A DNA stretch of 64,000 nt from Luteolibacter arcticus. GTDB lineage: Bacteria; Verrucomicrobiota; Verrucomicrobiia; Verrucomicrobiales; Akkermansiaceae. The stretch is taken from positions 124,001-188,000 of the forward strand of contig NZ_JAPDDT010000001.1 of NCBI RefSeq assembly GCF_025950235.1, in the 5' to 3' direction. Shown here in pieces: positions 7,809 through 15,375 of the stretch. Under the pieces are notes generated by a model. The model was not told the DNA's origin. It ran no database searches and saw only the letters and a list, made by a program, of their open reading frames with translations. The stretch's first letter is position 1. Each line of letters begins with the position of its first letter. Both the position numbers and the translations under genes were made by a program.

Positions 7809-7964
7809 TCAACCGCCCGCCTCATCCGCGGGAAATCCTTTTGGTTTGGAATCCTCGTGCTTGGGTTCCTTGTCTGGGGGTGGACGCGGTCTTTGATGTG
7901 CGTTCTGGAACTCCGCTCCTCCGGTAGCTCTACCAGACCGGAGGAGCGGAGCTTGAGAGTTTGA
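7809..7964 (+). pseudogene. N-terminal remnant of a small membrane protein (array copy 7, start codon lost)
   Basis: The frame reads STARLIRGKSFWFGILVLGF followed by LVWGW, matching the N-termini of copies 4 and 5, but the initiator ATG is replaced by TCA. After TRSLMCVLELRSS it runs into a 15-bp perfect palindrome and stops at 7964. No middle domain or second helix follows. Confidence 0.6.
7911..7951. repeat. 15-bp perfect inverted repeat
   Basis: CTCCGCTCCTCCGGT and ACCGGAGGAGCGGAG flank an 11-base loop. It interrupts the membrane-protein remnant at 7809-7964 and has the same CTCC/GGAG outer bases as other hairpins in this window. It may be an inserted palindromic element. Confidence 0.6.
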
Positions 7965-8082
7965 GGGATTCAAGGCTGCGGAAGCCGCTTTTGGGACGGT
8001 GCGGCCGATGCACCGAGCCGGCTGGTCCGCCGCAGAAGCGTCTGGAGAATGTTACGATGCGGGCGCCGGTACCCCATCAATT

Positions 8083-8172
8083 GAAGACAGCAGAGAGTTC
8101 ACCCTTGAGGACCTAACGTGCCTTGTTGGCAAGAACGAAGCGGGCAAATCGGCACTGTTGACGGCGCTTTGA
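8083..8172 (+). pseudogene. remnant of an AAA/OLD-like ATPase (Walker A segment only)
   Basis: The frame reads EDSREFTLEDLTCLVGKNEA then GKSALLTAL and stops at TGA 8170-8172. GKNEAGKS is a Walker A P-loop, and the preceding FTLEDLTCLV is the beta strand found at the N-terminus of SMC-like and OLD-nuclease-type ATPases. Nothing upstream gives a plausible start and nothing downstream continues the domain. I read it as a scrap of a larger, possibly defence-related, ATPase gene. Confidence 0.5.
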
Positions 8173-8253
8173 GGCGGACCCGAAAATCCGGCCAGGGAAG
8201 GAGCTTCACGCGGCGGGATTGCTTTCGGCTGAGGGGCCAAATAGAAGGGCCGC

Positions 8254-8814
8254 ATGAAAGGAAGAACTTTTGGCGGTCTTGTTTTTCTCGCGGCCATCGT
8301 AGCCGCCCAAGCAATCGAGGAGATCAATTCGGTTCCATTGGGAAATGATCTCGAAGCGCACTACGGCCACGTCAATGGGGCGAAGTATTTTTACCTTCCG
8401 GGGCGGAAGGAACCCATTCAGTTTTCTTCTGGGGTGTTCATCACCCAAGCTGTCGTATCGCCTGACCTCAAACTGTTGGTTCTTCTTCTCTTTCGGTATC
8501 GGTCGGACGGTGCTGGGGCGGACGGATACGGCTGTTTAGTCTGCCGACGCTCGGATACTACAGCTGAGGCAAATTGGTCGGTCTACTATTCCCTTTTTTC
8601 CGACGAGCTTAATCTTCGGTTTGACCGCAGAACTCACGTTGAGGATTTACATGCCGTAACGAACAAGGGCGTGGTGACGCTCAGGTTGGCTCAAGCGGAA
8701 AATCGAACGCCGCCCACCAAGATTCTGCGTTCATGGGAAGATTGGGACCTTGAGAAAGAAGAGCGGGTAAAGAGGATCAAGGACGCGGAACCGTTCGACA
8801 AATTCGAGGAATGA
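8254..8814 (+). CDS. secreted protein of unknown function
   Basis: 186 residues. A signal peptide is visible (MKGRTFGGLVFLAAIVAAQA). The mature part has an alternating beta pattern (AHYGHVNGAKYFYLPGRKEP; GVFITQAVVSPDLKLLVLLL) and a charged helical C-terminus (SWEDWDLEKEERVKRIKDAE). No motif is recognised. The stop codon abuts the next reading frame (TGA then ATG), which contains the last, frameshifted member of the small membrane-protein array, so the two may have been cotranscribed. Composition is somewhat lower in GC than the flanking metabolic genes. Confidence 0.6.
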   Translation: MKGRTFGGLVFLAAIVAAQAIEEINSVPLGNDLEAHYGHVNGAKYFYLPGRKEPIQFSSGVFITQAVVSPDLKLLVLLLFRYRSDGAGADGYGCLVCRRSDTTAEANWSVYYSLFSDELNLRFDRRTHVEDLHAVTNKGVVTLRLAQAENRTPPTKILRSWEDWDLEKEERVKRIKDAEPFDKFEE

Positions 8815-9434
8815 ATGCCCCCGCCCCCTCATCCGCTCCAATTCCTTTTGGTTGCCTTTCTCGCTCCACTAGTGACGCCGCGCCCCATCCTCCGTTCTCG
8901 CCTCTTCTGGCTTGGTCTGCCGGGATTGGTTTTCTTGCTTTGGGGGTGGCGGCTTTGGACCCAATACGAATCGTGGGTGGGTTTCACCGGTGCGCGCCCT
9001 TGGGGATTGGGTCAACTTGGAGGAGAAATCTATGTATGTCGGAATTCCGAGGGATGGCCAGATAGCCGGAACTTCGTGGCGCGACATGAAGAAATTACTG
9101 AGGAAGCGGCACGCGAGTGGAAAACGTGGATAGGCTGCCGGTGGCTGGGGAAGAACTGCTGATTACGAGACAAGACGGTCAGACTTTTACTTTATCTCGC
9201 GAGAGGAGGGGGACTCCCTTTAAATTTTACTACACACCACGGTCAACGTCGCCCTCGCTTCGCTCGCACGTGCTTTTTCTTGCGACGGCTCGCGAACGTT
9301 CGAAGGGGGAGACGACGCACCGGCTGACAGTCCCCGACTCCCTCGTTTTCTTTTCCTTTGTTGGGCTTTGGGCTGGGTGGCTTGCGCGTTCCGACTGGCG
9401 TCGAAAAACGCGAGGGGCTAACGGTTCCGCCTGA
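8815..9434 (+). pseudogene. frameshifted small two-helix membrane protein (array copy 8)
   Basis: The frame from 8815 (or a family-like GTG at 8872, VTPRPILRSR) encodes helix 1 (LFWLGLPGLVFLLWGW) and a middle domain, then stops at 9162. A second frame, open from 9102, continues with RLPVAGEELLITRQDGQTFT and ends with TVPDSLVFFSFVGLWAGWLA and a basic tail to 9434. This matches the tail of copy 2 (VSDSLLFFSFLGLWGCWMAW). A single frameshift inside 9102-9162 would restore one gene. No canonical slippery heptamer is present there, so a mutation is more likely than programmed shifting. Confidence 0.6.
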
Positions 9435-9517
9435 GGATTTTGTCCATGGTTTCAACGTGTAGCTTGTGGCCGAAGTCCCCGACGTGGCGCGGCGGGGGAG
9501 ACGTCGTGTTAGCCGAG

Positions 9518-10033
9518 TCACTTGTCCTTGTTCTTAACTATATCCCAGACCAAGCCGTCACTCGGACGGGTCAATGTGTCCCCCTTTTCGCCGAGAACAA
9601 AAATCGTCGGCCTGCCGCCCGTCATCACGCGAATCTCAGCGGTCGAAATTCTTTCCCACGTTCCTTTAGTCGGACCTCTCTCCCATTCCTCAAGGTAGCT
9701 GCCACCCTTTTTGAAGTGGATGGTTGAGGTTCGGTGACGTTCCTTCCACACGCTATCGTCCAGAGGGAAGCCCTTCTCGGCAGCCTCAAGAACTTCAATC
9801 TTTTTCTTGATTGCGAGTGCGGTTTCGAGGTCGCCCGCCGATGTTACTTTGCGCTGAAGCGCTTCAAGCTCGGCTTTGAACTTGCGGTCGATTGGGAGGG
9901 TGGCCTTGGCTACTGCTTCGTCTCTCGCCTTCTGTAGCTTCTCAAGTTCGTTGTCGAATTTTCCTGCCAGAGCTGTTTCCGTTAACGCGACTGTCACTAG
10001 GGCGAGCCGACCGAGATGGGCATATTTTTGCAT
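9518..10033 (-). CDS. secreted coiled-coil protein of unknown function
   Basis: 171 residues starting at MQKYAHLGRLALVTVALTET, a signal peptide ending near ALAG. Residues about 25-90 are a charged helical/coiled-coil stretch (YDKLEKLQKARDEAVAKAT-type; AGDLETALAIKKKIEVLEAA), a pattern I associate with many secreted Verrucomicrobia and Planctomycetes proteins. The C-terminal half is beta-rich (STIHFKKGGSYLEEWERGPT; WERISTAEIRVMTGGRPTIF) and resembles small domains that report a substituted background value, but I cannot name a family. It is a monocistronic leftward gene; its function is unknown. Confidence 0.6.
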   Translation of the reverse strand: MQKYAHLGRLALVTVALTETALAGKFDNELEKLQKARDEAVAKATLPIDRKFKAELEALQRKVTSAGDLETALAIKKKIEVLEAAEKGFPLDDSVWKERHRTSTIHFKKGGSYLEEWERGPTKGTWERISTAEIRVMTGGRPTIFVLGEKGDTLTRPSDGLVWDIVKNKDK

Positions 10034-10322
10034 ATGCGGAGGTTTCTGAGTTTGGCCTTGGGAGCAAGGATAATAGGGCCGTGGCAACCCAGCAAGTGAC
10101 CGGCTTTGAACTGGATTCTGCGGGTGACTTTCTTCCTTAAATCCGCCCCGCTTTCCAAGGAAGTGCGTGGGTGATTGTCGCCTTGCGTTGAAGAGCCCGG
10201 AGGAAGGGCCTTCACGGGCCGGGTCCTAACGACCCCACCTAGTAGCCAAAAGGAACAAAGAAAGTAATGCTCGCGAGTCTAAACCCGTTGATTTTCAAAG
10301 GCCGATTCTAAGGCAAAAATAA

Positions 10323-10346
10323 GGCGGGGAGCTTTCGCTCCCCGCC
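10323..10346 (-). terminator. strong bidirectional intrinsic terminator downstream of tRNA-Lys
   Basis: GGCGGGGAGC-TTTC-GCTCCCCGCC is a perfect 10-bp stem. Read leftward it is followed by TTATTTTTG, an ideal U-tract, 32 bp beyond the tRNA 3' end. Read rightward it is followed by the weaker CGTTTGCTTTG. Confidence 0.85.
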
Positions 10347-10377
10347 CGTTTGCTTTGTAACTCTTTGAAAGTGAAGG

Positions 10378-10450
10378 TACCCCGACTTGGACTCGAACCA
10401 AGGACCAAAAGATTAAGAGTCTTCTGCTCTACCAACTGAGCTATCGAGGC
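10378..10450 (-). tRNA. tRNA-Lys (anticodon CTT)
   Basis: 73 nt on the minus strand without encoded CCA. The acceptor arm pairs GCCTCGA with TCGGGGT through two G-U wobbles, with discriminator A. The D-arm is GCTCAGTTGGTAGAGC. The anticodon stem encloses the loop CTCTTAA, giving anticodon CTT for AAG lysine codons. The T-arm contains GGTTCGAGTCC. A strong terminator follows. Confidence 0.95.
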
Positions 10451-10529
10451 GTTGTGACCGCCTTGCGGCGGGGCCGGAAGGATGCATTTCGATCCGGGCG
10501 GCGCAAGAGGAATTTTGGCACTTTTTCGG

Positions 10530-11648
10530 TCACTTGGCGACCGGCAAGAAGAGGATGCAGATGGGGTTCGGGGCGGGGGTGGTGGCCTTGGGTTCGCCGA
10601 GCTTGCCGGTGGCGGGATCGAGCGGGAGGGAGGCGAGGGTATTTGAGTCCTGGTGGGCGCAGAGGAGCCATTTGCCGTCGGGGGAAATGGTGAAATGGCG
10701 GGGGACCTTGCCGCCGCAGGGGGCGACCTGGACGGAGGTCAGCTTGCCGGTGGCGGCGTCGCGCGCGAAGACGGCGATGCTGTCGTGCCCGCGATTCGAG
10801 GCATAGACGAACTTGCCGCTGGGGTGGACCTGGATCTCGGCGGTGGAGCTGCCTCCTTTCCAGTCGGCCGGCAGGGTGGGGAGTTCGCCGATGGACTCGA
10901 GGGTGCCCTTGGCGGCATTGAAGCTGCAGGCGGTCACGGTATTGGTCAGCTCATTGACGACGTAGGCGTGCTTGCCATCCGGCGAGAAATCCAGATGGCG
11001 CGGGCCGGCGCCCGGAGTGCTTGCGGATGAGGCGGGTTCGGCCTCCGCGGGCTTCGCGGTCGCGGGGTCCAGGGTGTAGGTGAGCACTTTGTCGAGGCCG
11101 AGGTCGGGGACGAGCAGGTGCTTGCCGCGGAAATAGACGCCATGGGCGTGCGGGCCGTCCTGGCGGCTGGGGTGCGGGCCCTTGCCCTCGACCTTGTGGG
11201 CGAAGCCGAGGCCGGCGGGCAGGCCCTTCGCATCGAGCTGCACCACGGTGGTCGTGCCATCGCTGTAATTCGCGGTGGCGAGCATTTTACCCGAGGGATC
11301 GACGGCGAGGTGGCAGGGATTGTTGCCCTGCGACGAGGTCTCGGTGACGAATTCCAGCGAGGGCCCGGCGCCCAGCGTGAAGACGGCCAGGCTGCCCTTC
11401 GGCATGGCCTCGGCGCGGCCGACCGAGTAGAGCAGCGGCAGAGTGGGGTGCAGGGTGAGGAAGCCGGGGCCTTGGTATTTCGCGCCGAGCTTCACCTCGC
11501 CGAATTCGCCGGTCGCGGGGTCGAAGGAGGACAGGTAGATGCCCTCGCTTTTCCCGCTGCCGCCGGTATTCGTGCCGATGGCGATGGGCAAGGGGGCGGC
11601 ATGGGCGAGCGCGCTGACGGCGAGGAGGGCGAAGCTGGATTTCATCAT
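10530..11648 (-). CDS. secreted lactonase-family seven-bladed beta-propeller protein
   Basis: 372 residues with a signal peptide (MMKSSFALLAVSALAHAAP). Repeated blade motifs are visible: GEFGEVKLGAKYQGPGFLTL, LAVDPSGKMLATANYSDGTT, HLDFSPDGKHAYVVNELTNT, EIQVHPSGKFVYASNRGHDS and HFTISPDGKWLLCAHQDSNT. This matches the Pgl/YbhE-type lactonase family (6-phosphogluconolactonase-like, 3-carboxymuconate cyclase-like). An exported copy is unlikely to act on 6-phosphogluconate, so the substrate is unknown; hydrolysis of an extracytoplasmic sugar lactone is a reasonable inference. It is divergent from yjbQ with a 78-bp shared upstream region. Confidence 0.88.
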   Translation of the reverse strand: MMKSSFALLAVSALAHAAPLPIAIGTNTGGSGKSEGIYLSSFDPATGEFGEVKLGAKYQGPGFLTLHPTLPLLYSVGRAEAMPKGSLAVFTLGAGPSLEFVTETSSQGNNPCHLAVDPSGKMLATANYSDGTTTVVQLDAKGLPAGLGFAHKVEGKGPHPSRQDGPHAHGVYFRGKHLLVPDLGLDKVLTYTLDPATAKPAEAEPASSASTPGAGPRHLDFSPDGKHAYVVNELTNTVTACSFNAAKGTLESIGELPTLPADWKGGSSTAEIQVHPSGKFVYASNRGHDSIAVFARDAATGKLTSVQVAPCGGKVPRHFTISPDGKWLLCAHQDSNTLASLPLDPATGKLGEPKATTPAPNPICILFLPVAK

Positions 11649-11726
11649 CGCGTTCTCCTACCCGGCAGAGGCGGGAATTCGATCACAATCGTTGCGCGAA
11701 GCGGGTCATCGCGGCATATCCCGGCC

Positions 11727-12143
11727 ATGCCCGCGCACGCCGAAGCCTTCGAAATCCGCACCCGCGGCAAGGGGACGTATCAGATCACGGCGGAGGTCGC
11801 GGGCATCGTCCAACGCAGCGGGATCGAGACGGGCACGGTGACGGTCTTCGTGCGGCATACCTCGGCGAGCCTGGTGATCATGGAGAATACCGACCCGAGT
11901 GCGCGGCGGGACTTGGAGGAATTCTTCGAGCGGCTGGTGCCGGAGGATACGCCGTGGTTCGTGCACACGGATGAGGGGCCGGATGATATGCCGAGCCACA
12001 TTCGCATGGCGCTGACCCGGACGAGTGAAGTGATCCCGATCATGGGCGGGCGGATGGTGCTTGGGACGTGGCAGGGGATTTTTCTCTTCGAGCACCGGCG
12101 GGCGGCGCATCGGAGGGAGATCGTGGTGGGGGTGGTGGGGTGA
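11727..12143 (+). CDS. yjbQ: YjbQ/UPF0047 family protein (secondary thiamine-phosphate synthase-like)
   Basis: 138 residues, normal for this single-domain family. Conserved blocks are visible: TVTVFVRHTSASLVIMENTD, the acidic DPSARRDLEEFFERL, DDMPSHIRMALTRTSEVIPI and the C-terminal GTWQGIFLFEHR. Escherichia coli YjbQ has weak thiamine-phosphate synthase activity, but the physiological role is unsettled. The start (MPAHAEAFEI) is at 11727; an in-frame extension back to 11118 is only the antisense of the lactonase gene. A tandem 9-bp repeat begins directly after the stop. Confidence 0.9.
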   Translation: MPAHAEAFEIRTRGKGTYQITAEVAGIVQRSGIETGTVTVFVRHTSASLVIMENTDPSARRDLEEFFERLVPEDTPWFVHTDEGPDDMPSHIRMALTRTSEVIPIMGGRMVLGTWQGIFLFEHRRAAHRREIVVGVVG

Positions 12144-12151
12144 TTGAAATT

Positions 12152-12254
12152 GGGGTAATTGGGGTAATTGGGGTAATTGGGGTGATTGGGGTAATTGGGG
12201 TAATTGAGGTGATTTGGGTGATTGGGTTGTTGGGTTGTTGAGTTGTTGGGTGAT
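12152..12254. repeat. tandem 9-bp repeat (GGGGTAATT) array
   Basis: About six exact or near-exact copies of GGGGTAATT run from 8 bp after the yjbQ stop, then degenerate to GGGTGATT and GGGTTGTT units. On the opposite strand it would encode Asn-Tyr-Pro repeats, but no gene context supports translation. It has the form of a slippage-prone microsatellite. Confidence 0.85.
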
Positions 12255-12300
12255 GGTTGTGGTTTCGTCTGTTTCGCTTGTTTCGTTGTTCTCCTCCTAC

Positions 12301-12425
12301 GCCTTGTGGGTGACGACGGATGCAGCCGGGTGCTTCCCCGCAGCAGGGCTGCTGGCATCGGGCGGCAGCAGGGCTGCGCGCAGTCCGGGTCTCCGACCAC
12401 TGCGGCGGGCCCGATAACGAATGAA
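12301..12425 (+). repeat. dispersed ~120-bp intergenic repeat, copy 1
   Basis: It shares a long near-identical core (around GGCATCGGGCGGCAGCAGGG) and flanking similarity with 22021-22139 in the opposite orientation. The core contains two direct copies of CAGGGCTGC. There are no inverted termini or coding capacity. The bases from 12144 to 12645 otherwise hold only the tandem array and a palindromic element; no gene is supported. Confidence 0.75.
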
Positions 12426-12454
12426 GAGCCGCGGAGGCGTCGCGACGGCTTGCT

Positions 12455-12592
12455 GGGGAGCGCGGGATTTCCTGGCCTCCGAAGCCTTGGCGTAGGGTGG
12501 CATACGGCCCGCGAGGTCGAGTGGTTCGCGGGCGCGGTTTTTAGAGCCGCAGCGAAGGACCATTCGGGCCGGTCTGAAGACCGGCGCTCCCG
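12455..12592. repeat. REPIN-like palindromic element, copy 1
   Basis: The right arm is GCCGGTCT-GA-AGACCGGC followed by GCTCC (12568-12590), preceded by GCAGCGAAGGACCATTCG. A degenerate left arm starts with GGGGAGCGCGGG at 12455. The same right arm and leader recur at 18067-18108, where the left arm is intact. The span (about 138 bp) matches the second copy (133 bp). Confidence 0.6.
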
Positions 12593-12645
12593 GGGAGCAA
12601 GTCCGCCCGCTCACACCGCCGCTCCCCAATGCCAGATTCCCACAA

Positions 12646-13395
12646 CTACTGCCCCTGCATCTTCTTCCGGTATGCCAGCGGGCTGATGCCCACCGCCTGC
12701 TTGAACTGCCGGGAAAATGCGGACTGGTCCGAGTAGCCGCAGGAGAGGGCGATCTGGGCGATGACCTCATTCGTGGTCGAGAGCCGTTCACAGGCGGCAT
12801 CGATGCGGACCTTCACGAGATACTGGCCGGCGGTGACGTGGAAGAGCGCGCGGATGCGTTGGTCGAACTGATAGATGGACAGACCCGCCATCTCGGAAAG
12901 CTGGGGCAGGCGCAGCGGCTCATCGAAGTGCTTGTGGATGTGGTCGATCGCCTTCGACATGGCGGCGAAGTCCTCCTGCCGGTCCTGCGGGCCGTGCATG
13001 TCGCGGGAGATCCCGCAGACGCCAATGATGCGGCCGTCCTTCGCCTTCACCGCTTCCTTGAAAGTGAGGCACCAGCCGCGGCGGCCGCCGGGGTAGAGGT
13101 GCAGCTCCAGGTGATCGCGGATGCCGAGGCCGGTCTTGAGGATCTCGCGGTCCTGGAGGACGAAGCCCTCGCCGAGCGGCGGCGGGAAAAGCTCCTCGGC
13201 CGTTAGACCGATGGCCGATTCCTTGTCCGGCAGGCCGCAGCGGGTGGCCAGAGTCTGGTTCACCGCCATGTAGCGGCCGAAGGCGTCCTTCACGAAGAAC
13301 ACGATGTCCGGGACAGCGTCGAAAAGACTGTCCACCGGCGGCATCCCGTCGAGAGAGTCGAAAAAGGTCCTGCGGAGTCGGGCGGCCGGCGTCAT
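12646..13395 (-). CDS. PAS-sensor AraC-family transcriptional regulator
   Basis: 249 residues. Residues about 20-130 form a PAS domain (VPDIVFFVKDAFGRYMAVNQ; GWCLTFKEAVKAKDGRIIGV). Residues 145-249 form the AraC DNA-binding domain with both helix-turn-helix units (LRLPQLSEMAGLSIYQFDQR; IAQIALSCGYSDQSAFSRQF). The gene is divergent from the hydroxyproline epimerase gene with about 95 bp between starts, so it is the likely regulator of that cluster. A PAS-AraC fusion is typical of soil bacteria using amino acids. The inducing ligand is presumably a hydroxyproline pathway compound, which is inference from position. Confidence 0.87.
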   Translation of the reverse strand: MTPAARLRRTFFDSLDGMPPVDSLFDAVPDIVFFVKDAFGRYMAVNQTLATRCGLPDKESAIGLTAEELFPPPLGEGFVLQDREILKTGLGIRDHLELHLYPGGRRGWCLTFKEAVKAKDGRIIGVCGISRDMHGPQDRQEDFAAMSKAIDHIHKHFDEPLRLPQLSEMAGLSIYQFDQRIRALFHVTAGQYLVKVRIDAACERLSTTNEVIAQIALSCGYSDQSAFSRQFKQAVGISPLAYRKKMQGQ

Positions 13396-13489
13396 CTTGG
13401 ATAGAAGAATACGCTGGTGTTGCTATACGGATTCGGAGGCAGTCGCTAGCCCTTTCGCCTAGACCCTGATGCTAAAAATCCATCAACCC

Positions 13490-14446
13490 ATGAGCGATCC
13501 CCGAGTCCGAGTCATCGATTCCCACACCGAAGGCGAACCCACACGTGTGGTCGTGGAAGGTGTGCCCGATCTCGGGCCCGGCACGATGCGGGAGAAGGCG
13601 ACCCGTTTTTCCACGGAGCACGATTGGCTGCGCTCTGCGGTGTGCAATGAGCCGCGCGGCCACGATGCGATGGTCGGCGCGCTGCTGTGCGAGCCCTCCG
13701 AGCCGGATTGCTGCTGCGGCGTGATCTTTTTCAACAACGTCTCGACCCTGAACATGTGCATCCACGGCACCGTGGGACTCGCTGCGACGCTGGTGCACAT
13801 GGGGAAGATCGGCGCGGGAGACCATCGCATCGATACGCCTGTTGGGGTCGTGGTCGCGCGGGTGCATGAGGATGGCTCGGTGACCGTGGCGAATGTCCCG
13901 AGCTACCGGATGGCCGCCGAGGTCCCGGTGGAAGTGCCGGGGTGGGGAACCGTGCGCGGCGACATCGCGTGGGGCGGGAATTGGTTCTTCCTGATCGATG
14001 GGCAGGGCCCGGCGGTGGAGTTCGCGAACCTCGATGCCCTAACAAATTTCACGTGGGCCGTCCGCCAGGCGCTGGGGAAGCATGGCATCACCGGCGACGA
14101 CGGCATGGAGATCGACCACATCGAGAGCTTCGGGCCGCCGACCGATCCGGCGAGTTCGGACAGCCGCAATTTCGTCCTATGCCCGGGCAAGGCGTATGAC
14201 CGCTCGCCCTGCGGCACCGGCACCAGCGCGAAGCTCGCCTGCCTGCATGCGGCGGGGAAGCTCCAGCCCGGCGTGATCTGGCGGCAGGCCGGCATTCTCG
14301 ATACCGTATTCACCGGCACCGTGGAAGAACTCCCCGATGGCAAGGTGTTGCCGCGTGTGACGGGGCGCGCCTGGATCACCGGCGAGTCCGTCTATCACTT
14401 CGATCCCGCCGATCCTTTCCGCAACGGCATCCCGACATCCCTCTAA
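13490..14446 (+). CDS. 4-hydroxyproline 2-epimerase (proline racemase family)
   Basis: 318 residues. It interconverts trans-4-hydroxy-L-proline and cis-4-hydroxy-D-proline, the first step of hydroxyproline catabolism. Both catalytic cysteines are present: C90 in LNMCIHGTVGL and C241 in SPCGTGTSAKL. The presence of both separates it from the single-Cys dehydratases of the family. The usual MCGHGT is MCIHGT here. I chose ATG 13490 (MSDPRVRVIDSHTEGEPTRV) because family members start just before the VIDSHT block; ATG 13469 in the same frame is possible. It is followed by the deaminase gene after 23 bp, so they are probably one operon. Confidence 0.92.
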   Translation: MSDPRVRVIDSHTEGEPTRVVVEGVPDLGPGTMREKATRFSTEHDWLRSAVCNEPRGHDAMVGALLCEPSEPDCCCGVIFFNNVSTLNMCIHGTVGLAATLVHMGKIGAGDHRIDTPVGVVVARVHEDGSVTVANVPSYRMAAEVPVEVPGWGTVRGDIAWGGNWFFLIDGQGPAVEFANLDALTNFTWAVRQALGKHGITGDDGMEIDHIESFGPPTDPASSDSRNFVLCPGKAYDRSPCGTGTSAKLACLHAAGKLQPGVIWRQAGILDTVFTGTVEELPDGKVLPRVTGRAWITGESVYHFDPADPFRNGIPTSL

Positions 14447-14469
14447 CAAACTACTACCACCGCACCGAC

Positions 14470-15375
14470 ATGAGCATCACTTGGAAGGGCGTCATGCCCG
14501 CCACCCTCACGCAATTCAACGCAGACTACAGCATCGACCACGCGCTCATGGCGGACCATGGCAAGTGGCTCGTCGAGGGAGGCTGCACCGCCATCGTCGT
14601 CCACGGCTCGCTGGGCGAGGGTGCCACGCTGTCCTTTGAGGAGAAGTTGGCGCTGCAGAAGACCTACGTGGATGCGCTGCCGGGCACGCCGATCATCCCG
14701 GGCGTCGCCTCGCTCTCGACCAAGGAAGCCGTCGATATCGCCAAGGCTGCAAAGGACAATGGCTGCCGCGGCCTGATGGTGCTGCCGCCTTATCTGTACG
14801 CCTCGGATTGGCGCGAGATGAAGGCGCACATGAAGGCGGTCATCTCCGCCACCGAACTGCCCTGCATCATCTATAACAACCCGGTCGCGTACAAGACCGA
14901 CTTCACCCCGCTGCACATCAAGGAGCTCGCCGATGAGCTGCCGAACGTGGAGTCGGTGAAGGAGTCCTCCACCGATGCCCGCCGCATCGCGGGCATCCGC
15001 GAAGTCTGCGGCGACCGCCTCGCGCTCGGCGTGGGCGTGGATGATTGCGCGGTGGAAGGTGCCGCGATGGGCGCGACCTTTTGGATCACCGGCGTGGGCG
15101 GCGCTTTCCCGAAGCACAATGTGAAGCTGTGGGATTTCGCCACCACCGGCCGCATCGAGGAGGCCATGCCGATCTACACGTGGATGCTGCCGATGCTGCG
15201 CATGGACACGGTTGTGAAGTTCGTGCAGCTCATCAAGCTCCAGCAGACCCTCGCCAGCGGCGGGAAGTTCGGCAACAACCGCGTCCGCGCACCGCGTCTG
15301 GAACTCGAGGGCAAGGAGCTCGCCGAGGCCACCGCGATCATCGAAAAGGCCCTTGCGACTGCGCCGGTGGTATAA
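14470..15375 (+). CDS. dihydrodipicolinate synthase-family 1-pyrroline-4-hydroxy-2-carboxylate deaminase
   Basis: 301 residues, a TIM-barrel class I aldolase relative. The Schiff-base lysine is K164 in NVESVKESSTDARR and the conserved Tyr is Y135 in PCIIYNNPVAYK. The substrate-binding loop reads VHGSLGEGATLS where DHDPS has GTTGES, consistent with a non-DapA substrate. Between an epimerase and a ketoglutarate-semialdehyde dehydrogenase, the expected reaction is deamination and dehydration of pyrroline-4-hydroxy-2-carboxylate to alpha-ketoglutarate semialdehyde. The assignment of this reaction rests on the neighbourhood more than on sequence. Confidence 0.87.
   Translation: MSITWKGVMPATLTQFNADYSIDHALMADHGKWLVEGGCTAIVVHGSLGEGATLSFEEKLALQKTYVDALPGTPIIPGVASLSTKEAVDIAKAAKDNGCRGLMVLPPYLYASDWREMKAHMKAVISATELPCIIYNNPVAYKTDFTPLHIKELADELPNVESVKESSTDARRIAGIREVCGDRLALGVGVDDCAVEGAAMGATFWITGVGGAFPKHNVKLWDFATTGRIEEAMPIYTWMLPMLRMDTVVKFVQLIKLQQTLASGGKFGNNRVRAPRLELEGKELAEATAIIEKALATAPVV

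Noticed and set aside
9102..9162. Programmed -1 frameshift in array copy 8
   Set aside because: No X XXY YYZ slippery heptamer or following strong structure was found in the frame overlap; mutation is simpler.
11780..12400. Leftward frame with Asn-Tyr-Pro repeats
   Set aside because: It is the 9-bp tandem repeat read on the opposite strand and continues antisense through yjbQ; no plausible gene.
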